Assembly: GCA_013396525.1 (NCBI GenBank)
Contig: VWYX01000661.1
Location: 1-64,000, forward strand
DNA length: 64,000 nucleotides
Origin: Chaetorhynchus papuensis
Taxonomy: Eukaryota > Chordata > Aves > Passeriformes > Rhipiduridae
Direction of reading: 5' to 3'
The stretch's first letter is position 1. Each line of letters opens with the position of its first letter. The position numbers and the translations under genes were made by a program. Under the pieces are notes generated by a model. That model was given only the letters and a program-made list of their open reading frames with translations, was not told the origin of the DNA and did no database searches. This document shows, one piece after another, positions 34,906 to 48,453 of this stretch.

Positions 34906-36619
34906 AATGCAGTCCAAATAGCAAAAGGAAACAGTGAAAATACAAGCCATTCCCAAGAGACCTTGGGAAAAAAGTAGGAAATAACCTTTCCACTACAAAC
35001 TATAAAAACAGCCTCATTATTTCAGGGTTCTCTGTAGACTTCTGGGAACTGACTGACTTCTTGGAAGTGTTATGGATAAAGAAATAAAATATTTGGGCAG
35101 AAATGGAGTGCCAAACAGTACCATTTAAGATAATGGACCTCAGTGTATTCATAGCTGGTCTGTGCAATTTACTATAAAATGGAAATTGAGGCATGCCTTA
35201 AAAACAACAGCCACTGAAACTGAGTTAAAACTGTTAAGGATTTGTTAAAGGAAGCTGTCAAAAATCAAGCCATTATATATATGTGGCAAATAATTTTGGA
35301 AACTAGAAAAATTGCTACTGAAGGCCTGTTTCATCTGCAACTTAGCAGAGTGCTGGATGCACGTTTTTCTGGTGTGCCAGGGCTGGAAAGGATGGTGGAA
35401 AGAGTTACAGGCAAAAAAGTACAAAAGACCAAATCTTGCTGCTACTTCTACTAGACTTTAATGAACTATGACTGGTCAGGTTCAAAATAGTTCTTAGGGA
35501 CAAGTCAGATATTAATTGGGAATTGGTATCCATTTAATGTATGTAATGTGACCATTCATATTAATGTCACAGTGAGTGAAAATAAATGTTTCTTTAAAGG
35601 ACAGGTATAGCGGACCATCAGGAATGCAGTAGAAATGTAGTTTTGAAGACAGTGAAATATATACTCCGCTGAGACTTAATGAGAGGGAATCAGAAGGAAT
35701 AGGTCAACAAGTTATTATTAGACATCCATGTAGATTTGCAAAATACCATAGAACTAGAATGGGTGATAAAAAAAGAGGAGTATCCTGCCATCACATGAAA
35801 ACCACTTGCTCCAACACAAAACCCTTTAAACTATTCAACAAATTGCAAGGCCACTTGGTGTTAGTCACACACCTGAGGTGTGATAGGGATGCAGACCACT
35901 GAAGAAGGAAAATTATTACAGTGCGTTTAATTTTGTTTCTCCAGACTAATTTATACCACTATACCATTTTATAGATCTATACATCTAAAAAGGTTTGAAA
36001 AGCATCATTTTAAAGACTGTACAGTCCTATCTGAAGTGCTAGGGACCAATAATTTCAAATAACAGAAAAAAATAGAGCACTCTTTCTGTACCCTGGCAGC
36101 CTGAGATTGTAAAAAGAATCCTTTACTCTTCACATGAATGGTATAAATTTAAAATCTATGTAACAAAATGGTAAATATGTAACTAGGCCATGATATTCCC
36201 AGTTTAATTATTCTGTTTTGAATAATCGTGCTGAACTCAATATTCTGGTGGATAGCCCCTCAGTAAGGGCATTGTACTGTGATCACATCTTTATGTACAA
36301 GATGATGTCTAGAAAGTGCTTAGCAAGAGGGGACAGTCAGTGGAGGAAGGAATGAATCCTGAGTGTTGCAGTGGGTTGCCTGTCACTCTTGTCTACATGT
36401 GAATGCTGAACACGGCCTGTGCCGTGCTTTGGGTGCTCAGCTGCTTTGCCAGCTTTGAAGCATGAGCAGAGGCTGAGGTGGATCCACATGCAACAGGAAG
36501 CTTCTCTCCCTGTCTCAGGCTTAGCACCACTGCTGCCTTACTCCAGCGAGGCTCACGCTTGGGATGCACGCACAGGTCTGGTTATTATTACGCTCCCTGG
36601 ACCCCACCATTGTGCTGGT

Positions 36620-36635
36620 GCTGGTACGTACCAGC
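36620..36635. repeat. 16-bp perfect palindrome
   Basis: gctggtacgtaccagc is fully self-complementary with an ACGT centre. About one palindrome of this length is expected by chance in the window. A second small hairpin, atgctgg…ccagcat, lies about 30 bases downstream. Confidence 0.8.
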
Positions 36636-36859
36636 TCAGTTTGCGATTTGGCTGTGTGCAGCCGGATGCTGGTATTGTATTTGCCAGCATTGTGTAAACC
36701 CCATCCATCTGCTGAAGTCATCCAAGATAATTATACTTTTAAATCTACAGGGCTGTTGCCAAACCATGCACTCACGAAAGGCAGATGCTGTGAATTTTCC
36801 ATGGAGTTCTGCAGCAAATCCACCATGTGCAGAAGGGGAGCGAGGTGCATTATAAAACT

Positions 36860-37120
36860 TCCCCCTTGTCTTTTATAATGCAGGAAGGGTTTAATTAGAC
36901 ATAAATGAGTTTGATCAATGAATCATTAACTTCCATTAAACTTTAAGTAGATTGCCTGACCCGGCTACTTCATTCTGAATTTAATCTGGTATACACTTGA
37001 TAATTAGAGTTAAAGGGACAAGGGCTGGAGGCAATCCTTCTCAATCCTTCACATAAAATGGAGTTGAGTCAGCTAATAAGTTAATTTTATAGTCAGTGTG
37101 TAAGGACAGAATTGGCCGTA
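36860..37120. promoter_or_regulatory. Candidate conserved non-coding element
   Basis: There is dense, non-repetitive AT-core content: gtttaattagacataaatg, atgaatcattaac, gataattagagttaaag and agctaataagttaat. CpG is retained in gcctgacccggctac. The pattern resembles homeodomain-rich conserved enhancers. It was judged by eye, with no alignment behind it. Confidence 0.25.
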
Positions 37121-40100
37121 AAATGTAATTTTCCTAGAAAAACGGATCAGGAAGCAGACTGTCACTTTGTTTTGCTTTCAGAATTACCTCAGGAATTACC
37201 TGCCCAAGGTCTTCAAAGCCTTCACAAATCCCATCCTCCTCAGCACAGCAGCTTGGAGGATTAGATTTCATGAATACACTTAGAAACCGGGTGGCAAGGC
37301 AGGAAATCTTCCCATGTCTTTGTGAGAATGCTGGTGTAGCTCTGCCTCTGGTTGAAAAAAACTGTTCTGCCTTGTCTAGATCCACGAGCAGGGGAAGGAG
37401 TGATAGAATGTTGCTTTCTAACAGCTTCCAAGCTTAGGAAAGGTAGAGTCTTTGATCTGCTGGCTTTGACAGCACCTGCATCCAGAACAGCAGTTGGCGT
37501 TTCTTGTGTGTGTCTGCTGTTTGTTTTACCATTTGGAAATGGCAGGCTTGCTAGCCTGGGTGACTGCATGGCCCCATGCTGCACAGTAGGGATGGATTCT
37601 TGGGAGGTATCAAGTTAAGTTCATATATGAAATGTTTCAACTATCAAAGCTGACTTAAAGAACCAGAGGTTTGCTACTTACTTGCCTTACTTCTACAGAA
37701 GTGTGTTCTTTTTGTCCTTCCTCTGAGCTATGATATTCTGCTTTCTGGCTTCAGATTTGGTTATCCTGAGGGATGCTGGTTGATTCAAAGTGGACTCCAT
37801 TTGCTTGGTTTAGCATTTGCCTTATTCCATCTGAGATGTAGGCAGTTGAGGACAGAACATATGAGCCTGTTTTGAGTTGGATGCTGTGGAAACAAGAGTG
37901 AATTGTGCTGGTAAGGCACTGTGGTATCAAAGGCTGTTGTGGTGGGCAGTCCTGCTGGTGGTATGTGCGGCTGCTCACAAAATGCTTGTTTAAGGGAATG
38001 AGAATACTGCCCAAAGATACTCACAAACCCATTTGGGGGAAGAATACTTTGAAACCCAGAACTACTCAGCCTGATGTGATCACCATGACCAGTGCTAAAG
38101 AGTGATAAAGGAGAGGGTGGGCACACCACCCCTCCCTCTGGCTTTGTGCTTATTGATAAGTATATCACCACAGTGGACCACTGAGGTCAGAAAAAAGTAT
38201 GGGATTTCTTTTGGAGTGTAATTATGAGCTTGCTCCTGAGAAATGTAGTGTTGCCTGTACACAAGCTCTTTTGTGTACAACTAGAAGCAGGTACTTTCTT
38301 ACCCGTAAAGGACTGCAGGCACAACTAAGAGTGGTGATGCAGAACTTCTAAGCTTTGGACTTTGACTCTAAAACTGGCAGTCAGGTTTCAAAAGGGCTCT
38401 AAATATCTGGCCTATGCCTTTCCCATTCCTTCTGTCTCAGCCTTGATACAGTGTTTCTGAATGCCCTGTGAGTGCTGCGGCCTGGGGTCGTAGCTCTGGG
38501 ACTGTAATGACCTGTGAAATGACAGGCAGTCCTGGGGCTGGGTTTTTGTGGTATGCCTTCGATGCTGCTCTGAAATAGAAGGGCAAAAGTAGCACCTGAT
38601 TAGCTACCTATATAAGGAGCCTTGTTCATTCTCTGCAGTCACGCTGAGGGAACCTGAATTAAGGGTTGCTGAATTAAGGTCATGCGGGCAACCTTAGTAT
38701 TGCCATTTTGTGAATTTTGAATGCTGGATTATTTGACCTTAGTGGCATTATTTTTAAAGTATTTTTTTGGATGTGATTTTGTATATTTAGGTCAGACAGT
38801 TGTTAGCAATGTTCTCCTCTTGCTCTAAAATCCACCGATCTATTCCTTTTAAAAGCCAGTATGCAGGGGAGAATTCTCCTAGAGCTGATGAAGACTTCTA
38901 AAAAAAAAGTCCTTTTCCAGTGTTTTAATGATGTTGTTGTTGATAAATGCTTGCTGGTATGCCATTTTTTATCTTTCAAACTCTCCACAGCCAGGCTCCT
39001 ATTACAAATGACAATAGCTGCTGGGGTTTAGTAGCAGAGCACTGAGAGTGCCCTGTTCCCACAGTGCCTGGCTCACCTTCAGCCCAAGTCAACACCGACC
39101 AGCATTAATTGCTGCTGACTGTTTTATGTTGCCTCTATAGTGTGTGGTGTTTGGTTCCAGGTTTCTGCAAAATAAAATTGCCAGTGCAGCCTCATATCAA
39201 AAAATGTTTTTCCATCAAAACAGCACCTGACTTTTGCTCCAGTAAATGGTGGCTTCTGGTGATTTGTGTTTTTTTGGTTTTCCTTGAGAGATCTTTCCAG
39301 AATGATATTTGATGTTCACTTTGAAGAATGTCATAGGGAACATCCACTGATAGTGACCATTTTGTGCTGTACTGAGCTAGAAAAATGAAGGCTTAATTCC
39401 TATCAGTGAAGAATTGCTCTTGCCAGTGCTCACAGGGTTATGCATGTGAGTTGCTGTTTGCCACTGGCAGTAAGGGATTTACAGCCTGGCTTTCTGAGGA
39501 TTGAGAAACTTATTCTCTCTAGGGTGCTTCATCCTGAACCTTTTTAAAAGCATTTAAAAGTCAATTCAAGTGATAAAATCTGTTATTTATTTTGGAGAAA
39601 ACGTATTTTAAAGCATCAAAACTGCTTCATTATTTGAAAATACATTTAGAATACATACTTGCTTTCCACAGAGCTTAAAAGACAAATTTCAAGTAACAAA
39701 AGCCTTCCTAGCAGGTGGTGGATAAACATTTAATGTTTCCAGAAGAAGATGGGCTTGTCTCTTGCTGCTGTGAGCGGTCTGAACAGATAGTTGTTTACAA
39801 AAAAGATGCAGAAGCATTTGCTACCAGTCAAGCCTGACAATCAGCTACATCTGTCAGAATGTGACTACGGAATTTCACAGGTCTGTCAATAAAAATAAAC
39901 TTTTCTTAACTATATTTTACTTTCCTTAACTATTTTTCATCCTATCATCTCTAAATTACAAACCTTGCCTCATGCAACTCCTCCTGTTGCGTTAATGGCT
40001 TTTCTCTTTTTTTTTGGAGCCTGCAAAGAGAGGTTTTTCCCAAGTGATTTTCTCAAAATAGTCTCTGCCAGAGCAATGCAAACCCACCCTTACCTGAAGC

Positions 40101-40498
40101 CACTACTACCTGTGTCTCCATGGCAGTCATATCCGTCTGGTCTAGAGTTGTGCAGTCCAGGGAGTGCTAAACTTTGCAAGAAAATGAAGTGTGTCCACTT
40201 CAGACAGAACCCTCAGAGATTTTGCTTGCTGGGTTTTGTCTGAGTGTATATGAACTGTGACATTTTGATGCATTTTAAGCCACAGAGACTTTGGCAGTCT
40301 TTCATAAGGATAGGAAAAAGTATTTTTTTGACCCAAAGCAGAGCCTGTCAAAATTTTTCAAACTGGCTGGAGTAATGTGCTTCTACTTGTCAGCTCAGAA
40401 ATCACTGTATCATTTTGACTGAATTTTTCCACAAAAGTTCACCATCAGATTGGTATTAGTAGGGGAAACTAGTATAACTACTACCAAAGAGGAATCAA

Positions 40499-40615
40499 CT
40501 GAAAAAAAAACCCAAAACAAAGAACCAAATAAAAAAATAATAACCACGAAAAAAAAAGCCCCAAACCAACAAAAAATGAAAAAGAACACCCCAGAAAGAA
40601 AAGAGAAAAATATAT
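40499..40615. repeat. A-rich low-complexity tract with A/C patches
   Basis: About 115 bases are mostly A with C and few G or T, for example gaaaaaaaaacccaaaacaa. Such tracts are common in bird genomes. Minus-strand open frames across it (40410-40695) are artefacts of low complexity, rich in Phe, Leu and Val. Confidence 0.8.
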
Positions 40616-43600
40616 AATGGAAGAAGTAGGAGGTAGCTGGATACTGGCAAGTTAAGACCATTTAAGACTTCCTGTGAAGCAAAGATAGATAACACGTTTT
40701 TAGAGCACCTCCAGAAAGTCTAAGGAGATTTTTGTTCTCTTCTATTTAGCTCTTGTCAAGCTGCATCTGGAATACCACGATCAGTGCTAGGCCCTCTGGT
40801 ACTTTGTTGGAAGTAGCCTGGTAGACAGCGACAGAGATGTTTAGGTAATGGAAAATGGCAGGTGAGGGAGGCAGCTGGGCTTGGCCCAGTCAGGCTGTGC
40901 TGGCTGAACAGATCTGTGCCATGAAGAAACACCACGCTTTGGCTTGTTGGCAAGTGCCTTTTCTTGACAAAGATAGAACAGGGTGTGGTAGCTTTTTCGT
41001 GGTGATACCTGCATAGTTTTTGCTAATAAGTATGACCTGACAGAAAATCCTGTGTGGTCAAGTCTTCAGTATAAGAAGTCAGCTTGTGAGCTAGGTGCAC
41101 TTTTTTTTTCGTTAGAAAGTACATATCCTTTGCAGCTGAGCAGTGTATTGCCTTCACTTCTGGCTCTTGGTTAGTTGTAAATAACAAACCCTTTGCAAGT
41201 GCAGTGGCTGCTAGCTGAGAGACCCAGAAAGCTGTCAAAAGGCGAGGCACTCAAGGCTCTTGTGAATACGCTGTGTGAATAGACAACTTGAGCTCGGGTG
41301 ACAGAAAACACCTATGGAGGGACTGGGCCTTTCTGGGGTCTATCTCATCTCTTAGGTTGTTTCATCTGGCATACAGTGGATGTGAGACCTCAGCCTCCAT
41401 CTAATGGAGTGGCTGGATGCTGCTGGTTAGACAAAAGAAGTTCAAAGCCTGTTTAAACAGCAAGAAAATGGACTCAGGAGTTAACCCAGAATTTGTGGAA
41501 GGTTGTTTTTCACCTGAGAGGCAGAGCTGTGCTGTCCCACAGCTAGCCTAGAGAACATGCCTGCACGTGAGTGCTTGTGGCAAGCATGGCCTGCAGCTTC
41601 CTGCCACTGCTCTTCTCTGACAGCAGTGTCACAGCCACTGCCACAAGGCAGTCACCCCCCACAGTTTCAGAGCCAGTTCTTCTGTTGAAGGGTCTCCGTT
41701 AAAAGCAGCACCAAGGAGTGGAGGGTGTTCTGCAGCCACAGAACGGAAAACAGGGAGATGGGTGTCTCCAGTCAGATCAGATGGGGAAACCTGTCAGAGA
41801 TGGAAGCTGAACCCAGAGAACTTTGTTCCATGTCTTAGGTCTCAGAGCATCCTTCCTGATGTGAACATGCCACGATGCAAGCTAGAGAACAGTATTTTTC
41901 AGTCTTCTCTTTCTACTGTTTAGCACCCTTTCTCTATTTCACTTGCTTTTGCCTTTAACAATTTGTTCCTTTTTCCTACCACTTTCCAACGGCACCTTCT
42001 TCTGCCTTTTGTTGTATCTGTTCCCCTTAGTCTAACTGCTCCTCCACATCATGGCTCTGTGATGTGCATTGGCAGCTATGGTGAAGCAAGCAAGCTGTCA
42101 GAGTAGCTCTAGCAGAGCCTTCTTTGGGAAAGCAGTCCAAAGCAGATACAGCTGTCGACAAGAATGGTAAGTAGAAAGCAGACAAGGCACTAGAGATAAG
42201 AGATCCGTATTTTCTTTTCCTCCTTCCTCCTCCCAGTCTGTCTCTGTCTTATACTCCTCAGTGGACAGGACCACTGATGAACTCTCTCCTCTTGCACAGG
42301 ATGATGCTGTTGGGGCAGTAGATGTTCTGTAGCTGCTTGTCTGCACCTGTGCAATGCGCTGGCTCAAGGATGAGAGCACCATAGAGCACCTCCGTAGCTT
42401 CTTACTCCACACGTAAAACATCTCCCTTTGACCTCACCTGAACTAATACTAACATATGCTATGCAGACTTTCCTAAGGGAAACTATTCAGTCTCACTTGC
42501 CCTTGGCAGAGATTGTCTTTTTTTTGCATGTGAGGATAGCCTACACAATATCACAGTGCAGATACAAAGCTACAGGATAAGAAAGGTGAGGTTGCTTGTA
42601 GGACTGCACGTCAAGAGAAAAATGGTCACAAGGAAACAAATGGCTGGGAGGAAGCCCAGAGCATCGTTTGACTGATTCTGGAGGTGGCTGGGATGACAGG
42701 TTAGAACAGCTGTTTTTTCCTTCCTGTCTGATATTAGTGGTGCTGGAGGCAGAAACAGAAGGAATTGAATTGTGCACATGATGCTGTCAGTTTGCTCTCT
42801 TCTCCCCCACCAGACCTCTTCCCTTCAGACACCAGAAATGCAGCTGGCTAGCTTCTGTTCCCTCCTTTCTATATGCCCGCAACTTCAGTGGAAATGCCAG
42901 AGTAGGTATATCTGCTTATTTGCTTGTTCTGAAGGTGTCTCAGGGGACTCACAGGTTTGATGTGGAAGGGTTTTGCTGTTCCATTCCAGTCCGTGTGCTA
43001 TTTGGGGGAGGGATTTGACAGTGCAGAAGACGCTGCTGCTGCTCTTAGGGTTCTGCACAGTTTGAAGCCTTTTGGAGGCTTGCCTGTTTAGCAGGTTTGA
43101 TGGCTGCCTTGTTCACTGGTACAGGAAAGGCCTGCAGGCCACACTGTTTTTGCAAATTATGTGATCAGCTGATTGTCTGTATCATGTAAGCCAAAGCTCC
43201 TGTTGAATTCCTTTGGAAGTAGACAAGGCATTTGGCCTGCAGCACTTGAGTGAATAAATGCATTAAACTATGGGGAACTCAGAAGCAAAGTTTTAAGCTG
43301 TACCTTTTAAAAGGTATTTTCTTCAGTAAGAAATTCAACCCAGCACAATAGTGTGTGGAATAAAAGGCAATGTTTTATAATAAGGTAAAATTATTTAGTA
43401 TCTTTAATTAAACAAATTCTATTTTTTATTTCTTCTGTCATCTTAAATATGACTTGCCTTCTGAATGACTTCTTGAATAGGTGTATTTTTCACAGGCATG
43501 TGTGTCTGTAAATGCAGGCTGCATTCCTTGTGTGTTCTATACTGCTCACTGATTGTATTTGCTTACATGGCTGATGACAAACATAAGGAAATCTTTCTGA

Positions 43601-46600
43601 AACCAGGAGCATGCTGCTGTATTACTCTGCAGAGTGTTTCTCTTTGGTGCAAGCTCTACACAATTTAGTAATATGAAATTGCATAACTTCTAGAAGACAA
43701 AAAAAAAAAATATATGATAGAGTGTGTGTTGCCAGAAAATACTTTGATTTATACAATAAAAAAAAAAAAGTAAGAGAGAGATTGGGAGAGGAGAGAGCTT
43801 TAAATTTTAAATTTTATTTTATGGGAGTCAGTAAAATCTAGAGAGAAGTCAAAGCTTTACATGGTGTACTGGCATTGGGAAGCACCTTTTTCAATGACCC
43901 TGTTATAGAAGTAGAACATCAACTCTGAAAACAGTTTCAGACTATTTTCTTCTGTAAATTCAGTTATTGTCTGGCTTCTGTTGCTCATGAGATCTAACAG
44001 AAGATTGTGGCCTATTGGAAATCAGGATAAAATCTTCCATGTGTATGACAATGCCAAGTGACTCCGATTAGTGGTGGCTCTAATGGTCCTCTGTAAAGGT
44101 TAGTTTTGTAGCCATGAGTAGTGTTGACAAAACAGTGGTACCAATTTTACAACTGTTTTGGAGCAAGTAATTTCCACCTTTTATTCAGGACAGTAAATGG
44201 TATTATATTGCTTTAGGAAGATTTTTGCTGGCCCAGCTTCCCACCTGCAAAATTCATACACAGGACTCTCTGAAAGGGATTTCATGGAACTCAGTCAGCA
44301 TCAATTAAAGGTAAGAGTGTCGTCAGTCTGCACAGAGAACTTTTTCCTTTTAATGTGTTGACACTGGTTTCCTGAGGAAATGAATCTAATGCAGACATGT
44401 TTTGTTTGTTACACGTCTTGATTCTGTTGAGAAGACTTGAAGTCATCTGTGTTTGTATGCGGTGGAAGTAGAAACCCAACAGATAGGTATGCAGGTAGAC
44501 AACAGACACAATAGACCCAGTAGAAAAGTTGTGGTCTTGAGCATAATAAGGCATTTGAGGAGCAGAAGCCACACGTAGTCAGCATTTAAAAATCTCCAGC
44601 CATGGAGAAAGCACTGACTGGGGATTTTGATTTTTATGCATAAGGAAATTCAAGGATAAGGCACACATCCATAGGAACCTTGGCTTTGTTAGTACCCGTG
44701 CTGCTGCCCTGTGTATGACTTCAGGAGATGTGTTTTGATGTCCTTTCTATTGCCACTTGTGATGGTAGTACCATTGAGAACTTCAGGAAATGGAACTGGG
44801 ACTGTGATTGTTCTTTGTCTTATTCTTTCTTCTTTCCTGCTTAATGTTTCTTTATGCTATGGGTAGTGCTAGCTGTTCACCCAAACCCCCCATTTCCAGC
44901 TTCATTCTGACTGCTTTTACCTGCAGAAAATGCCAAGGGAGGGAGAAACAGTTTCTCTTTTTCTAGGACTATAGTTGGTTGATTAAAAATTTTCACTGCA
45001 TAGGAAAGAGACCACAACAGAAAGGGCAACAGCAAGCAGAGATGAGGAATTCCTAAACCCAGCAGCTTACTCTAAAAGGCAGAGAAATAGTGCAAGAGTC
45101 TGTGAGTCAGCTGCCTAGAGAAAACAAAAGATTTGGCTTTTTTGAATGTTGTCTCAGAGCTGTGGGCAATTTCCATGATTTCTTCTTTTAAAATGTTACT
45201 TTAAAAATCAGCATCCAGATTATATGCAGGAAACTGACATTGCAGTGTCACACTTAATTTTGTCACATGGTGCAGAAGGAGAAATGGAACTGAAAGCAAG
45301 ATGCCTCTTTCATCCCTCTGCTTTCCCCCCGCAGTTATAGCAGTGCCATGGCATTGGTGCGGGAGGCCATGACCCCATCACCCTGCCTGAGGAAAGAGAG
45401 AACAGCAAATACACCCTGTTGGAATCTTCTGCTTTGGGTGCTAGCACCAGAACTGACAGTGGTGCACCTGCTTCTGCTTCTTGTCTGCTCAAGGGAATAA
45501 AACGCACAGAAAGCAAGAGGATGTGAGCAGTGAAGGCAGCTGCTGCTGGGCAGTCTTAAGTGATGCTCCTGGAAGTGTCTGAGCTCCAAGCACAGCAGCA
45601 TTCCAGTATGTCTGGAATTACTACAGAATTTTTTTCTTTTGAATCCATCACTGCTGCAAAGGCAGAGTTGCACCAACCGCAGGAAAGTTATCATCCTCCT
45701 TTCAGATGTAGATTGGCCTCAGTACATGTGTTGTTTATTAACATTGCATTGCTTGCCATAAACTTTTTGGTCAGGGCTATCCTGTCACAGCTACAGTTTC
45801 AAATGAATGTGCACAAGTAGATCAGAAACTGCTTTTATCTCCTCATTCAGGCTGGACTTGAGCACACATCCACTCTTACCCTGTATTGCTGTGGCTTCCA
45901 GTTGTTGCCTGTCATTTTTGTTCAAACACGACAGATGTTTTGATATGGATGGACAATGCCTGCAGTTTGATTCACCTGACCCTTGCAGATATGCAGTTTT
46001 GAGTATGATTTCCCACAGAGAGACTGCAAACCCTGCAGTTAGAAGAGAACACACAGGATCCTGAAGATCTCTGTAAGGTTGTTGATGCACTTCTAGGGCA
46101 TCTGTACTGATAAACCATACACATTAGTGCTGGACGAGAATCAAGGTAGGAATTTTATTTTATTACCTTGTTACACAAAACCTATGCTTATCCTAATGGA
46201 ATTTTCTAACCCTTATGCTAGGGTGAGAGAAGGCTGGCAAATTATCCTGTACTGAAAAGGAGAAAATGTCTTTTTCCGTGGCATGCTGCTACAACTCTTC
46301 TTTCTCTTTTCCCCCTGCAGGTATCTTAGTCAAAGGACAGTTTTCTCCAACCAGCCTCCTTTGAGACACTGATTGGTAAAATAGTGCTGCTGGGTTTTTC
46401 CCTTTGTTCTACTACCTGGAGACATAGCTCAGGTTTGAGCTGTGGAATGGGTCTAGAAAGAGTACAGGAAAACAGAGTGGGATATGGGAAACTCCATTTT
46501 TGCAAAAAAGAGGTGGAGATCGTAACATTATTTTTTTGGGCAAAGAGTGGATCAGAAGATAATTAGGCATCTGAGAAGTTGTTCATTAATCACCTTGGTG

Positions 46601-47414
46601 AGATCAGATGGAAACATACATAAATTAATTCATTGCTGCGTAATGAATTAATGAGAACAGATAACTTTCTGTACATACCTGGAGAGGGGGTTTCAGGGTT
46701 AATTGTGGCTAACTCAGTACGTGGCATTAGCAATAAAACATGAAATAGTGGTTTAAGAAATGTCCCTGAGAAAACGGTTTTGTATCCAGACCTTACCCCC
46801 TGACATATGTTTCTGGCACTGTCACAGGACTTACGGAAACTAACTACAGCCATGGAAGCAAGCCCAGCTTTAAATGATTAAATTGCATAGTAGAATCTCC
46901 TTGATCAGGGTACTTGGTACCCTTGTAATCAGGATGCTAGGCAATTTAAAACTGGGCATGGGTCCATGGGTGCAGAGAAGTGTCTGTGACAAACATGCCA
47001 ATATTCTATGCCATCATGCACTCATTGCCAATGGTAAGTAATGTAGAACATCTTTCAAGGTGGGTTGATCAAGGGGAAAAATCAGCTGTATTTGTGAATA
47101 TTCCATTTCTGCCACATGCTGGAAAGGAAAATTTCTGTCATGCTAGTTTTCATTTAGTAAAAATATCAAATGTCTACACTGAAACAAATAATCCTGTTTG
47201 GGAAAAGCTGGGTTTGTTTGTTTGTTTTTAATAGAAGAGAAAATATTCAAGTTACTGACAGTTGATTTTAACACCTTATGACATTTTGAGCAGTCACCTC
47301 CTGCAGACTTCTCCCTCTGCACTTGGAGTAGGAAGAACAGAATTTTACAAAGCACTGGAAGGCTGAATACACGGAAAAGTGAAACATACCACAGATAGCT
47401 CATAATGGCTGAAG

Positions 47415-47733
47415 GGATGCCGAGGTGATTAGAGGGATGAAACAACTCTTCTGTGAGGAAAGCTAAGAGAACTGGGATTGTTCCGCCTGGAGAATGGAAG
47501 AGTTCAGGGTCACCTAATTACAGCCTCCCAATACTGAAGGGAACCTACAAGAAAGCTGGAAAGGAACATTTTACAAGAGCATGTAGTGTTAGGACAAGAA
47601 GGAATTGCCAAGGCTGGATGAGGCTTTGAGCAACCTGGCCTAGTGGAAGGTGTCCTTGCCCATGACAGGGCAGTTGGAACCAGATTATCTTTAAGGTCCC
47701 TCTGAATCAAGCCATTCTGTGATTATTTGAAGG
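47415..47733 (+). mobile_element. CR1 LINE, 5'-truncated (upstream of a tandem pair)
   Basis: The copy runs from gaggtgattagagggatga and gggattgttccgcctggaga, through ggctggatgaggctttgagc, tagtggaaggtgtccttgcc and ttggaaccagattatcttta, to the tail ccattctgtgattat at 47712-47726. This is classic avian CR1 3' sequence on the plus strand. It is better preserved than the other copies here, so it is probably the youngest. There is no intact frame. Confidence 0.92.
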
Positions 47734-47741
47734 TATTCAGG

Positions 47742-48130
47742 GTGCTGACACATGACATACGAATGAGTCTGAAGGAACTGTAGCCTGGAGAAGAGTGGAC
47801 TGAGGGAGATGTTGAGGTGTGCAACTGTCTTCTTGCAGGACAGTGATAAGAGGGAGTGAGACTCCCTTGGAGATACCCAATGGAAGGACAAGAGTCAGTG
47901 TTCATCAGCTGGAGCATGGGAAGTTCTGACTGGGTGCTAGGAAAAGCTTTTTCCTGGGAATTGATCAAACACTAGTTACGGGAAGGTGTGAGAAAATCTC
48001 CATTGCTGGAGGTGTTCATGACCCTGGGCAAGGCTCTGAGCAGTGTGATCTAATTAGACCTGCTTTGAACTAGGTAGTAGACTAGGAAGCTGCTGAAGGT
48101 CCCTCTCAGTCTAAACTATTTTTTGAAACC
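47742..48130 (+). mobile_element. CR1 LINE, 5'-truncated (downstream of a tandem pair)
   Basis: A second plus-strand copy begins within about ten bases of the first copy's tail. Its landmarks are gaactgtagcctggagaaga, gttgaggtgtgcaactgtct, gctaggaaaagctttttcct, cattgctggaggtgttcatg and gaaggtccctctcagtctaa. The expected terminal octamer is degraded (actattttttgaaacc). It is more diverged than its neighbour and shows a different 3' subfamily pattern. Two independent insertions therefore seem likelier than a duplication. Confidence 0.85.
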
Positions 48131-48385
48131 GTCTTTTAGAACTATTTGGGATTTAACAAAGTATTTGCTTAATGACTTTGCTCTCAGTCATACACAACTT
48201 TAAATATATGTCAGTCTAGAATGGGGCTTTCTGCCAGTTGTTCCTTTTTGATGAAGGCTATTGTATTCACTACTGGCAAGAAATGTCAATGGACCGCCCC
48301 TGGAGGTGAGGGTAACTCAGGTTCTTGTTGATAGATCCCTTGGGGCAGATTAGAACGAAAAGACACTGAATGATCAGTGTTTATA

Positions 48386-48453
48386 GATATGTAGGATTTA
48401 TTATATAGATATATAGATATTACATATGTATATATGGATATGTAGGATTTATT
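48386..48453. repeat. 17-bp direct repeat in an AT-rich (TATAGA)-like array
   Basis: gatatgtaggatttatt occurs at 48386-48402 and exactly again at 48437-48453, a 51-base period. Degenerate tatagatat units lie in between. This looks like a small recent tandem duplication within a decayed microsatellite. Confidence 0.85.

Larger units (their letters stand above)
33449..47414. other. Non-coding stretch, no gene recognised
   Basis: This is the longest stretch without a named repeat apart from the right end. Open frames reach about 128 codons (37785-38171 minus) and several overlap in the more GC-rich patches near 36420-36880, 37130-37620 and 45310-46090. None matches a family I know. The sub-features listed separately are an NTTGCAATT cluster, a palindrome, an A/C-rich tract and one candidate conserved segment. 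Runs of 12 A lie at 43699-43710 and 43758-43769. Confidence 0.6.

Noticed and set aside
36620..36635. 16-bp palindrome as a functional site
   Set aside because: About one such palindrome is expected by chance in this window, so it is kept only as a repeat feature.
36478..36878. Several overlapping open frames on both strands in a GC-richer patch
   Set aside because: Open frames in multiple phases together point to fewer AT-type stops in GC-rich DNA rather than to a gene.
40410..40695. Minus-strand hydrophobic open frames
   Set aside because: They are translations of an A/C-rich low-complexity tract.
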